Shown here: positions 13,085-25,900 of the stretch, piece by piece
Numbering within the stretch: the first letter of the stretch is position 1
How the letters are laid out: each line of letters begins with the position of its first letter
Assembly: GCA_024752435.1 (NCBI GenBank)
Contig: CP103033.1
Span: 1,302,001 to 1,366,000, forward strand
Length of the DNA stretch: 64,000 nt
Direction of reading: 5' to 3'
From: Allantophomopsis cytisporea
Taxonomy: Eukaryota > Ascomycota > Leotiomycetes > Phacidiales > Phacidiaceae
The notes under the pieces: model-generated
What the model was told of the DNA's origin: nothing
What the model saw: the letters and a program-made list of their open reading frames with translations, nothing else
Database searches by the model: none
Program-made: the position numbers and the translations under genes

Positions 13085-13134
13085 GGAGGAGGAGGAGGAG
13101 GAGGAGGAGGAGAAAGAAAAGAGGAGGAGGAGCA
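13085..13134 (+). repeat. Purine-rich (GGA)n microsatellite tract
   Basis: About 50 nt of nearly uninterrupted GGA/GAA triplets lie in the NRPS upstream region, some 0.8 kb before the start codon. This is simple-sequence DNA likely to vary in length between strains. No gene reads through it convincingly. Confidence 0.8.
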
Positions 13135-13935
13135 GAGGCCAAGAGTCATGAGTGAGAGTATGTGCACCTAGTAAAGATGGAGAGAGAGGCGAGAGTATTC
13201 CTTTGATGATGTAGAAAGGATCGGATTTGAAACACTCGCATGGCTTTCGGAGTACTTGGAAGGTGCTATTGAAGAGATTGTCTCTCGTATCATCGCATTT
13301 CGGATAAAATATGAATATGTACATGGTAGGTAAATATTTATTTTACAGATACTGGATATTGACGATCGCGGCATATGCCGCTTGTAATGGATACTAAGTA
13401 CTGCGTGCCGTAGATGCATACATAGGTACCTTAGCCAAACTCCATAACCACCATCCGACTAACCAACTACTAACTAAGCCATCATCATTCTGATTTATTA
13501 TGTAGCCATATGCTATATGTACCACCCGTCATCTGCAGCCGAAGAACTCCACTCACCGGCAGGAAAAGAAGCCCACTTGCATCGAAATACGATCAAATCC
13601 CTGTCCTAAATGTCTATATCGTAAAACCACGTGAGTCCTATACTCTATTCACTCTGATTACACACTAGATGAGGCTGACACTTTTCCCATCAGGCTGTGG
13701 TGCTCTGAATCAAACATTTTGTTTGTGACGCCGTTCTCTTATCGCTTTTCCCGGCACAGTTGTATATAGCTTCCTATACCACTTAAACCTTCTGCTCTCA
13801 TTGCTTGTCGGCTTTTGTATATACAATTTATAATGTATGAGCAGATGAGGTGAGTTCCCCAACATTATTACTGATATCATACCCATCCCTAGAGAATCAT
13901 CCATTCCCACCATTTTCATTCATTCATCAACCATC

Positions 13936-16900
13936 ATGGGAAACATCTGGTCTGCAAAAGACCCTCAGGCGCCGTCCCCGCCACCATCGCCATCACCATC
14001 ACCACCTCCTCCAGAGGAGGAATTGGAGCCGGAATCCTCACCATTGTCTCCAAAGGAAGAATTGGAACCAGAAACCTCACCACTTCCTCCGAAAGAATCC
14101 GAGCCAGAAACATCACCACTGCCTCTAAAAGAAGAATTGGAGCCAGAAACCTCACCACTGCCTCCACAAGAAGAATCGGAACCAGAACCACCACTGGAAC
14201 CACAAACCACAACACAATCCCCAATCCTAGACACTCCCATTGCCAATTCACTCCCTCAGAATGGTCTTTCTATCTTAAATGATCCCCCAAAATTCCTTGA
14301 TGGTCCTCAATTTCTCCACGAATTAATAAAATGGTCCTTCGATCCATCAGCAATCGCCCTCGAATTTGACGATGGCGCTCGTCGCCACCTCTACAGCTAT
14401 GAAAAGCTGCAAAAACAAGTCCTGCATCTTGCATCCACAATATTAAAAAGTCTCCCTCAAACACCAGACTCTGCCCAGCAAGTAATTCCAATATTGCTCC
14501 CTCAATCTCCAGCTTTATACATTGCCGAATATGGTATTCTTCAAGCTGGTGCGGCTTTTTGCCCACTCGTCATGGGCTCACCACAAGAACGCCTGAAATT
14601 CGTCGTAAATGATGTACAGGCAAGCCTTGTTATTACAACTGCAGAATTCAAGGACATTCTGACCTGGGAAGGAGGTCCAGAACTTCTTATTCTCTCTGAA
14701 TTCCCGGAGGCACCTCAAGGAGACGTTGAGTATGTGCGTGGAGACGTGAAGCCAGAAGAATTGGCCTACGTGATGTATACATCTGGTTCGAGCGGAACGC
14801 CAAAGGGTGTAGCGGTCTCGCATCTCGCAGCCGCTCAATCACTACTCGCACATGACAGACATATTCCTTCTTTCGAGCGCTTTTTGCAATTTGCAGCGCC
14901 CTCTTTCGATGTGTCTGTCTTTGAGATTTTCTTCCCTCTTTTCCGAGCCAAGACATTGGTGGCTTGCAATCGCAGTCGATTGCTCAATGACTTGTGTGGC
15001 GTGATAAATGCATTGGAGGTTGATGCTTGCGAGCTCACTCCTACTGTCGCGGGTGCTCTGGTTCAGAAGAGAGAATTTGTGCCCGGCTTAAGAACAATGT
15101 TGACCATTGGTGAGATGTTGACTCGCCCAGTTGTTGAAGAGTTTGGAGGCTCAGATGAGAAGATGAGTATTTTGTACGGAATGTATGGCCCTACAGAGGC
15201 GGCCATTCATTGTACCGTGCACGAAGCCATGTCGAGTAGCATCAATGCGGGAAATATTGGTATTCCATTTGACACGGTTACCACATATATCGCTGCTGCT
15301 CAAAGCTCCGAGCCAGAAAACTACAACGTGGTGGAGATCCTTCCCGTTGGTGAATGGGGAGAACTTGTTCTCGCTGGTCCACAGGTCGCTAATGGCTATC
15401 TCAACCGTCCTGATCAAAATGCACAGGCTTTCATCACTTACAAGGATGCGAAAGCATACAGAACTGGTGATAAAGCACGCATGCTGCCTGATGGAACAAT
15501 GGAGATGGCTGGTCGTATGAGCTCTGGACAGGTGAAACTCCGTGGTCAACGAGTTGAGCTGGGCGAGATTGAACAGGCCATTTACAAGCATCCTTCTGTA
15601 AAGGTCGCATTTGTTACTGTATTAAATGGAATTTTGGTATCTTTCATTCAAGGTGGTGTCACCATAGAAGACGTCAAGGAAACTTGCAGAAAGTGGTTAC
15701 CTGAGTTCATGGTTCCTACTCAGGTTGCCATCTTGGAGACCTTCCTGTACTTACCCTCAGGGAAAATTGACAGGAAGAGATTGGAGAAGGAGTTCTCCGA
15801 GAGAATGCTGGAAGAAGATGAAGACGCCGAGCCAATGTCTGAGCAGGAAATTTCTGTTCGTGATGCTCTCAAGGAAGTTCTGGGTGTGAGTCTGAGCCGG
15901 ACCTCTGGACTTCCAGCTGCAGGACTCGACTCTCTCCTCGCGATTCGTGTTGCTGGAAAGTTGAGAGGCTTAGGTTACCAGCTCACACCTGTTGAAGTCT
16001 TGAAGGCAGAAACGCTCGAGACTTTGGCTGAGATGTGCGCCAAGTCGACGTCTAAGGCTCCACAAGCAATTTCAGAATTGTCTCCCGACTATGAAGATAT
16101 TATTGTGGATGTCAAGGAGACTCTTGGTACACAGTTTGATTTTTCTGCGGTTGACTCTATTCTCCCTTGTACTCCCGTACAAATTGCCATGCTTTCAGAG
16201 ACCATGGCCAACTCAAAAGCATACCGTAACTGGGTGGTTATTGATTTACCAACGAACGGCCTGTCATTTGTGACGGCGAAACACATCTTCCAGCAATTGG
16301 CGAAGATAAATCCTATCTTACGGACACAGTTCGTGGAATCTAACGTAGGAGGCGGTTTTGCACAACTTGTTTTTAAGGAATTGGCAGACTCCTGCTTCAG
16401 AGGTGTATCCGAGTTTGACTCAAATGCGTTCCCAGAAAGTATAGAGAACTTGGTGGATCCGCTTTCAGTGCAGGTAATTGAGAGTGGATTAAAGGTCAGC
16501 CTGGGTATCAACATTCATCACGCTCTGTATGATGCTTGGTCCTTAGAGCTGATGCTCGATGACCTCGATCAACTACTTGTACAATGGCAGGAAGATGGAA
16601 AGGTCTCTGCAGAATCATCACCTAGACCACTTTTCTCGAACTTGGTCGCCGCTTATTATAATGGTGCTCTCGTTACTCAAAGCCAGGAGTCCAAGAACTA
16701 CTGGGAGGCTCATCTCACCAGCTTTGATCCTCTTACTATCCCAAATTTTCACAGCAAGTCCGGAACTCCTCCAGGGCTTCAGGTCGCTCAGCTCGAGACA
16801 ACCTTGTCTACCTCAGAAGTAGAGTCCGCTGCAAGAACTCTTGGCGTTGCTCCACAGGCAATTTTCCAGGCTGCTTTTGCAGTCATCCTCGGCTCCTATG

Positions 16901-19900
16901 TAGGAAGCGCTGACGTCTGCTTTGGTACTGTCTTTTCTGGACGTACGCTTCCTGTAGCTGGCATTGAAGACATGATGGGACCTTGTTTGTCTACATTACC
17001 GGTGCGCACAGAAGTATCTCGTACAGTGTCAGTAAAGTCTCTGATTCAACAACTTAATGCTGTCAACAGACGTCATCTTGAGTATAGCACCCTGCCTCTC
17101 CGAGATATCAAAAAGGCTGCAAACATTGATCCTGGAATTGCTCTGTTCGATTCTATTCTTGTCTGGCAGCAAACACTTCATTCCCAGGATTCTGCATCGA
17201 AGAGAGAGCATGTGGAGTTATCGGACACTGTTGACTTTTTGGAATTCAACCTCACCTTGGAAATCACTCCAGCTGAAAAGAACGTTCATATCAAAGCCAA
17301 CTACCAACAATCTTTATTGCCTCAGAAGCAAATTGAGCTTTTACTTGGACAGATTGAGAGCCTTGTTAAGGCATTCTTGGGAGGCCTCAATGGTACTGTA
17401 CTCGAATCTCAATTAGCGATGAGTGAGGAGCTCTTGTCAGTTGAAAATCCATCTCCCGACATGCATCTCAGCGCGAACAGTCTTGCCGTCGACGTTGAGA
17501 GATTTGCAGAGACTCATCCAGATAATGTTGCAATTGATTTCGCTATATCTCTGGACGAGACGAAGCAGAACATTCATAGCACTTCGTACAAGGAACTCAA
17601 CGAGTCTGCAAACCGGATAGCACACCATTTGGTCTCAGAAAATGTACTTCCTAACGATCCTGTATGCATCTTCATGGAGAAATCGGCGAACCTTTATGCC
17701 AGTATCTTGGCTACGGCAAAGATTGGTGCTGGATACGTACCTGTTACCCCAGAGACACCTCTTGAGCGTCTCCAGTACATCCTTACCGAAGCAAATGTCA
17801 AAATCCTTATCAGTACTAATTCTCTTCACGCCGCCCTTCAAAGTCTCACTGATATCAAGATCGTCTACCTTGAAGCCCTGGATGTCTCTTCTCTACCGAT
17901 AACCAACCCAAACATCACTAGTCATCCAGACAATCTAGCGTACTGTGTTTACACTTCTGGAAGTACTGGTACGCCAAAGGGTGTCCAAGTTACGCAGGGA
18001 AACATGATTGCAAATCTTGATTTCTTACAAACGATTTATCCAACTTACGATTCCAACCGCCTTCTGCAATCTTGCTCGCAAGCTTTCGATGTCTCCGTCT
18101 TTGAAATCTTTTTTGCTTGGCGCATGGGTGGTACTCTCTGCTCCGCTACCAAAGATACTCTTTTCCGTGATATCGAGCACGCTATTCGGGTTCTAGAAAT
18201 CTCACACTTGAGTTTGACACCTACTGTTGCTGCACTCATCAATCCTGATAATGTGCCAACGGTCAAGTTCCTGGTGACCGCCGGAGAGGCTGTAACTCAA
18301 AAGGTTTTCAACCTTTGGGCTGGACGCGGTCTATTCCAAGGTTATGGTCCATCTGAGACTACCAATATCTGTACTGTTTTGCCCAACGTAGCAAAGGAGA
18401 ACTACATCAACATCATTGGCCCGACTTTCAAGAACACTTCTGCCTTTGTTCTTGCTCCAAATGAGTTCCTTCCATTACCACATGGTGCAGAAGGTGAATT
18501 CTGTTTCGGAGGTGTACAAGTTTTTCGAGGTTATCTGAATGAGAAGCAGAATGAGGGACGTATCGTTATACACGAGAAGTATGGCCGAGTTTACCGCAGT
18601 GGTGATTTCGGACGCATCATGCCTGATGGCAATCTGGCATTCACTGGTCGTAAAGACGAGCAAGTCAAGATCAGAGGACAACGAGTAGAATTGGGAGAAA
18701 TTAATTCTGTTATGTTGAAGCAGTCCTTCATCAGAGATTGTGTCACTCTTGTTGTGGACTCTAAAACGATTTCGGCAAAGCAGTTGATTTGTTTCTTTGT
18801 AGCAACAGAGGGCACTGTTGAAGGAGAAGTTCCTGAGAAGGTTATCGAGGAGTCTTACACGTCGTTGAAGGCTGCATTGCCAATTTACATGATACCTTCT
18901 GCTCTCATCCCTGTCGAGAAGCTTCCTTCAACCACACAAGGCAAGATTGACAAGAGATTACTCGTCAAGTATTACCAATCTCTATCCGTTGAGTACCTTA
19001 ACTCCACCAGCAATAAGCAACCTTCAGAAGAGAACCACATTTGGACACCACTTCAAACCACCATTGCCGCTACTGTCGCGGAAATTGCTGGATTGACATC
19101 TGCGGATGTCGGCCCCCACACCAATTTCTTCAGCGTTGGCATCGATTCTATCTCAGCTATTGCACTTTCCAGGAAATTGAGAGATCAGGATATTCGTATT
19201 GAGATTTCGGATATTTTGAAGAATCCAGAGGTTGTTAGACTCTCTGAGCGAGTCATCGCCCTTCAGACAGATTCCAAATCTCCTGTTGCCACTGATGCGG
19301 GCTTCGAGTTTGAAGAATCTTTCGTTGCTTCAACCAAAGAAAAGTTTGAGAGTGAAGGTCTGGCTGTCCAAAAGATCTTGCCATGTACTCCGCTTCAAGA
19401 AGCCATGTTATCTGCGTCCGAAGGACATGGGTCATATGCGAACCGTGTCGTGCTTGATATTCATGGCGACCTGCAGAGACTTCAGGATTGTTTCCAGACT
19501 CTTACTCAAAGACATGAGATTCTGCGCACTGCGTTTGTGCAGGCTGATGATAAGAGATTCGCATACGCTCAAGTTGTATTGAATGATTACTCGCCACTCA
19601 ATGCTTCGGCTCAAGGAGAGCTGAGACCACCTTATTCCTTGAAATTTGAACAAATTGACGGAAAGTCTTCTTTGGAGTTGTGCATGCATCACGCACTTTA
19701 TGATGGTGTAGCTATGTCTCTCATCTACGCGGAAATTGAGAAGCTCTATGCTGGGCAGGACCTTCCTTCTCCAGTATCCTTCCAGCCTTTCCTGGAATAT
19801 ATGACATCGCAAGATCTTGGTGCTGCTGACGCATTCTGGGATGGCATCCTTGCTGATTTTGCACCGGTTTCGTTCCCCAACACGATTCCAACCGCAGAGA

Positions 19901-22900
19901 GCATCAAAACAAGCATCGCCGCTTCCATCCCACTATCTTCTATTGAAAGCTTGGTCAAGAAGAACTCCACATCGTTGTTGTCAGTCTGCCAAGCCGCATG
20001 GGTCGCTCTGCTATCGACATACACTTCTACACCAGACGTATGTTTTGGAAACATCGTTTCAGGACGAACTGTTCCGGTATCCGGCATTGACTCGTTGATC
20101 GCTCCTACATTCAACACCTTGCCTATCCGTCTCTCGTCTCTCAGCAATATCACTCATTTGGAAGCATTCAGAAAGTTGCAGGACGTGAACGTGGAGAGTT
20201 TGACTTACCAACTCACACCCTTGAGAAGGATCCAGGGTCGTGCAGGGGGCAGATTGTTTGACACATTATTCTTAATGCAACAGGAGGCAAAAGAACTCAA
20301 CTCGGAATTGTGGGAACTTAAGGAAGATGAGGGTGAAATGGATCTACCAGTCGTCCTTGAAGTCGTTCCAGAAGCGAAGACACAAACTCTGAGAATTTGG
20401 CTGCATGTTCGTGGAATGAGTGAGGAGCAAGCCCAGACTATCCTCAAGACCTATGATGCTTTCTTGAAGAGATCATTGGAGAAGCCTTCTGGACGTCTGC
20501 TAGAACTTGACACTATTGAAAAGAGTCTGATTGAGGCAATCCCAAAGCCCATCAAAGAGAAGAAGAACAGCGATAATGAAGATGGCAGGGATGATTCTCT
20601 ACCTTCTTCGGAGATCGAAATTAAGATTCGTGATGCTTATGCTGCCTTCACCAATGCAAAGGCCGATAGCATTAAACGCAGCACAAGTATCTACCGTCTT
20701 GGTATCGATAGTATTAGTGCTGTTCAAGTTGCTTCTAGACTTCGAAAGGAAGGCTATGTTGTACTTGCTAGCGATGTATTGCAGTATCCTAACATTTCTG
20801 AGCTTGCGGCCTTCATTTCTACTTCTTCCGAGTCCTCGGCAGAAGTCGCTTCTTTCGATTTTGCGGCATTTGAGAGCAAGCACCGCGAGGAAGTAGTGAA
20901 GAAGGTAGATGGCGTTGTGAAAGCCATCAGACCTTGTACTCCTGTTCAGTGTGGTATGATTGCTCAGAGCATTCATTCTGAGGGCAAGGAATACTTCAAC
21001 AGTCTTTCAATGGATCTTCCTTCAGATATCGATGTCGCCAGGTTTAGAGATGCATGGGAGGCTGTGGCACGAACTCATGAGATGTTGCACACCGGTTTCG
21101 TCACCGTTGATGATGCATCATTCCCATTTGCCATGGTCACATACTCTGTTGAAAGCTTCGATTTACCTTGGTCCACCAGTGCAGTCACATACTCGGATGT
21201 CGCGAAATATCTGCAAACCACACCTTGGAGCTTGCAGCATTTGGAAAATGGTGAAAAGCACGTGGTCAAATTTGCAGCTCACCACGCACTTTATGATGCG
21301 CACTCCATTAGCCTCATTCTCTCTGATGTGGCTCGTGTTTATGCCAATCAATCGCTCACAGATTATCATCCTATTGATTCACTCCTTGAGGGCATCCTGC
21401 TCTCGAGCCAGACAAGCGATGAGCAAGAGCAATTCTGGAAGAAGGATGAGAACAAGCTTGTTGTTAGCAAATTCCCAGATCTTACTCCTTTGCGCATTAC
21501 TCAGACTACAAGCCATGTTGCTGAACGTGTGTGTGCAGCCTCTCTAGATTCTCTTGAGCAGATGTGTAGAGACCAAGGCTTGACAATGCAAGCAGTCGGT
21601 GAAGCTGCCTGGGCAAAGCTTCTCTCAGCTTACTCAGGAGAAATCTCGGTTTCATTTGGTGTGACTCTTTCTGGGCGCTCTGTCATTCCAGAAGCAGATG
21701 CTGTAACGTTCCCCAGCATTGTCACAGTACCTCGGAGATGCGATGTTGTGGGATCCAACAATGAACTCATTGCACGCACTATGAGTTTCAATGCTGCCAC
21801 AACTAAGTTCCAATTCACTTCCCTAGCACATATTCAGCGCTGGTCCGGATTCCCAGAAGGAAAGGTTTTTGATACCTTGTTCGCGTACCAAAAGTCTTCT
21901 GCGGAGGAAATTGAGGTCCCATGGAAAGTGGTGGACGAAGAGGCCAGCGTAGACTATGCCGTCTCTATTGAGTTGCAACCTACTGAGGTGGGAATGCTCC
22001 TCAGATTGACCTCTAGAGAAAACCTTGTGCCAATCGAACAGGCGAGTACCATTCTTTTGCAACTAGAGGCTTTGATGATGGATCTCCTTCAGAATCCAGA
22101 GAGGGCTGCTGCTAGTGCTCCAATTGGTGGCAAGGACATCTTGGCCATCACCCCCGCTGAAGAGCCAATCATACCTTGTGAAGTCGAGTTACTCCATGAC
22201 TTTGTCACAATTCAAGCTCAAAAGACTCCAGAAAAGATTGCTTTAGAGTTCGCAACGAATCTCCATAGTGGAGAATTCACATCTCAGAAGTTTACATACA
22301 CGGAGCTTGAGAGAGAGAGTAACAAGGTCGCAAACATGTTATTAAAGAAGGGTGTTCAAGCAGGTGGATTAGTCGCGATTTGTTTCGACAAGTGTGCGGA
22401 AGCGTCGATCTCTATCGTGGGAATCATGAAGACAGGCTGTGCATATGTTGCGCTCGATCCAAATGCTCCACCAGACAGATTGAACTATATCGTCAGCGAT
22501 TCCGGTGCAACGCTCGCTCTTTCTGCCGGCAAGCCTGCTGAGACCTTGAGAGAGAATGTCAACATCGAGCTTATTGCTATGGACGGTCTTACTATTTTGG
22601 AGGGAGTTTCAGATGACATCCCGGTACTCTCGAGAAATATTGATCCTGAGGATACTTCTTACTGTCTCTACACCTCTGGAACAACTGGTACCCCTAAGGG
22701 CTGCAGCTTGACGCATTCTAATGCGGTGCAGGCAATGCTTGCCTTCCAACGTCTCTTCTCACCCCATTGGGATGAGGATTCCAAGTGGCTTCAATTCGCA
22801 TCTTTCCACTTTGATGTTTCCGTCCTTGAACAATTCTGGTCCTGGAGTGTGGGAATCTGCGTTGCATCTGCTCCTCGTGATCTTATTTTTGAAGATATAC

Positions 22901-25900
22901 CCGGTGCAATTCAGCAGCTTGGCATCACCCATATTGATCTGACTCCTTCTCTGGCAAGACTATTAACACCAGAGGAAGTACCAAACCTCTGCAGAGGAGT
23001 CTTCATCACTGGTGGTGAGCAACTCAAACAGGAGATTCTGGACACATGGGGCGAGAAAATGTGCATCTACAATGGTTACGGTCCGACCGAGGCTACTATT
23101 GGTGTCACAATGTACCCTAGAGTTCCGCGAAACGGTAAGCCAGCGAACATTGGACCACAATTCGATAATGTAGGCTCGTACGTGTTGACTCCTGACACCT
23201 TCGATCCTGTCATGAGAGGTGCAATCGGTGAGCTTTGTGTCTCTGGTGCTCTCGTTGGTAAAGGATATCTGAACCGTCCTGAGCTTACAGCAGAAAAATT
23301 CCCATTTGTGGAGAGCTTTGGGGAAAGAATTTACAAAACTGGTGATCTGGTGAGAATTTTACATGATGGGACATTTATTTTCCTTGGAAGAGCAGATGAT
23401 CAGGTGAAATTGAGAGGGCAGAGGTTAGAGTTGAGTGAGATAAACGAGGTCGCGAAGAAGGTTGATGGAGTGGAGGAAGTTGTGACCTTGGTTTTGAAGC
23501 ATCCTAAGCAGATGAAGGAGCAGTTGGTCATGTTCTTCGTCACCTCGAAGGATGGAAGAAAGTTGAAACCAGAGTTCATCGGAGGAGATGCTGCAAGAGA
23601 TTATGTCACTGCTGTCAAGGAGGCTTGCAAAGCTCATTTGCCCGGTTACATGGTTCCTACCCATTTCCTCACTCTGACGACATTCCCGCTCAATCCAAAC
23701 AACAAGAATGATGCGAAAAGACTCGCTCAAATGTATTACGAGTTGTCAATTGAGGAGCTTCAGAGCCTCAGCCGAGAGAGCGAGAATACCAAGGGCTTCA
23801 ATGAGGCAGAGAAGAAGGTTGTCGAAGTCCTCGCTGGTGTCTTCAACATGGAAGCGGAATCCATGACTAGAGATATGAACATCTTTGAGCTTGGTATCGA
23901 CTCTATCTCAGTCATTGGCCTTTCACGAGCACTTGTCAATGCAGGATTCCCGAATGCAAAGCTTGCTATAGTTATGGGTAACCCTGCCATTGGTTCCCTT
24001 GTCAGCAAATTGCTGCAGGAGGAGTCCAGCGATGTTCGTCAACGACAAGCACAACTCAGCGCTTCTCAAAATATCGTTGCTTTTGCTCATAAGCACACTG
24101 GAAGTGTACTTCAAGAATTAGGCATTGAGAGAAGCGCTGTCGAGGGTGTTGCACCTGCTACTCCAATGCAAGAGGGTATGATATACCGTTTCTTGAACGC
24201 TCCGGATGCGCTTTACTTCTTGACCTTTGAGTTTGCGTTGAGCGAAGACATTGATTTTGAGAGACTCAGAGCCGCATGGGAGTCAGTCCACAAGGGTGTG
24301 CAGATTCTGAGAACAAAGTTCGTTGTCACAGATGATGGTTATGCTCAGGTGGCTCTGAAGGAATTTGCCCTACCTTGGGAAATAGTTGAGAAGGATACAT
24401 TCAATTACTCTGAGATTGAGAAAACAGCGGCAATCAAGGAACCATATAGGTTGACCATTGTGAAGTCAGCAGAGAAGTCAAGCATGATTCTTCGGATCTT
24501 CCATGGCTTGTATGACGGTAACAGTTTGCCAATGATACTGAGCCGTGTGGCTGAACAGTACCATGGACATACGGAGATCGACTTTGGACCATCTTTCCAG
24601 TCCGCACTGCCATATGGTCCACTTTTGTCACAGGATGGTGCCAAGGAATTCTGGCAAAAGAGTATTCCAATCTCTCATTTCCAAACAATGCCATGCTTGT
24701 CTAAGCAACCAGCAGATGTCGATATTGCCGTCTCTGCAAAGGTTACTGACATCGAAAATCTTGAAGAGTTCCGACAACGTCTCAACACAACTTACCAGGC
24801 CATTCTTCAAGCAACATGGGCATCTGTCATTCAGGAATATCTCTCCAACAGAGTAACATTCGGTATGGTCAGCTCTGGTCGTTCCATTGACCTTGAAAAC
24901 GCAGACAAAGTCATTGGTCCCCTTTTCAATACCTTCCCATTCTATGTTGACATCAAGTCGGGCATGACGTGGAAATCGCTGATCAGCGCATGCCATGATT
25001 TCAACGTAACGGTCTTGCCATTCCAGCATACTCCTCTCAAGAACATTCAGAAGTGGTGTGCTTCTGGAAATGTTTCGAAGGATATGTTTGACACTCTCTT
25101 TGTGTTCCAGAGGGACGGTGAGGAGGATGAGGCATTCAAGTCCCTTTGGACTGAAGTTGAGGGTAAGCAGGTTGCTGATTACCCGCTTGCATTTGAAGCT
25201 CGTTTGATGGCCAATGGTGACCTTGAGATGGTCATCGTCGCTCAAGGACAGACACTTGATGAAGAAGCTGCACACGGCCTACTTGAAAAGATGAAAGATG
25301 CGATGCACATGGCTGTTACTCAACCAGACTCATTCATTGAGGTTAATGAAACATCATCTCCAACATCCTCAGATGGATTTGTTCTTGTTGATACTCCACA
25401 CTTATCTCCTGAAGATGAGAGTTCCTTTACCTGGACCGATAATGCTAAGAAAGTTCGAAGCGAGTTGGCATCATTGACAGCAATTGATGTTGACGCCATT
25501 GGTGCTTACACTCCAATCTTCGAGCTTGGCTTGGACAGTATTGATGCCATTAAGCTTTCTTCGCGCCTGAAGCATCAGCAAATTGTTATTCCAGTCAGCG
25601 CAATCATTAAGGCCCAGACTATTGCTAAGATAGTGGATGAGATTCAAGGAGCTATCGTCATCGATGATAGTGCGAAGAATGAGGCCGATCTACAGGCTCT
25701 TCAAGAAAAGCTTTTGGAGCACCTCAAGCAGTCCAATAGATTGCCTGAAACTGTTGACAAGGTTCTACCAGCTACTCCTTTGCAAGAAGCCATGGTGGCT
25801 GAAATGCTCAATTCCGGATACACCCGTTACTTCAACCATGAAGTTCTAAAGGTTGATCCCTCAACTGATTTGAACCAACTCCAGTCTGCCTGGGACTCAG

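Larger units (their letters stand above)
11649..13935. other. Intergenic region upstream of the siderophore NRPS
   Basis: About 2.3 kb with no supported gene. It contains three perfect ATCWGATAA elements (12405, 12626, 12679) within 283 bp, a purine (GGA)n tract at 13085-13134, and C/T-rich sequence immediately before the NRPS start codon. The first few hundred bases are AT-rich and probably hold the 3' end of the monooxygenase transcript. Confidence 0.6.

Noticed and set aside
24628..25275. 215-codon frame antisense within the NRPS
   Set aside because: Shadow of the NRPS reading frame, no independent support.
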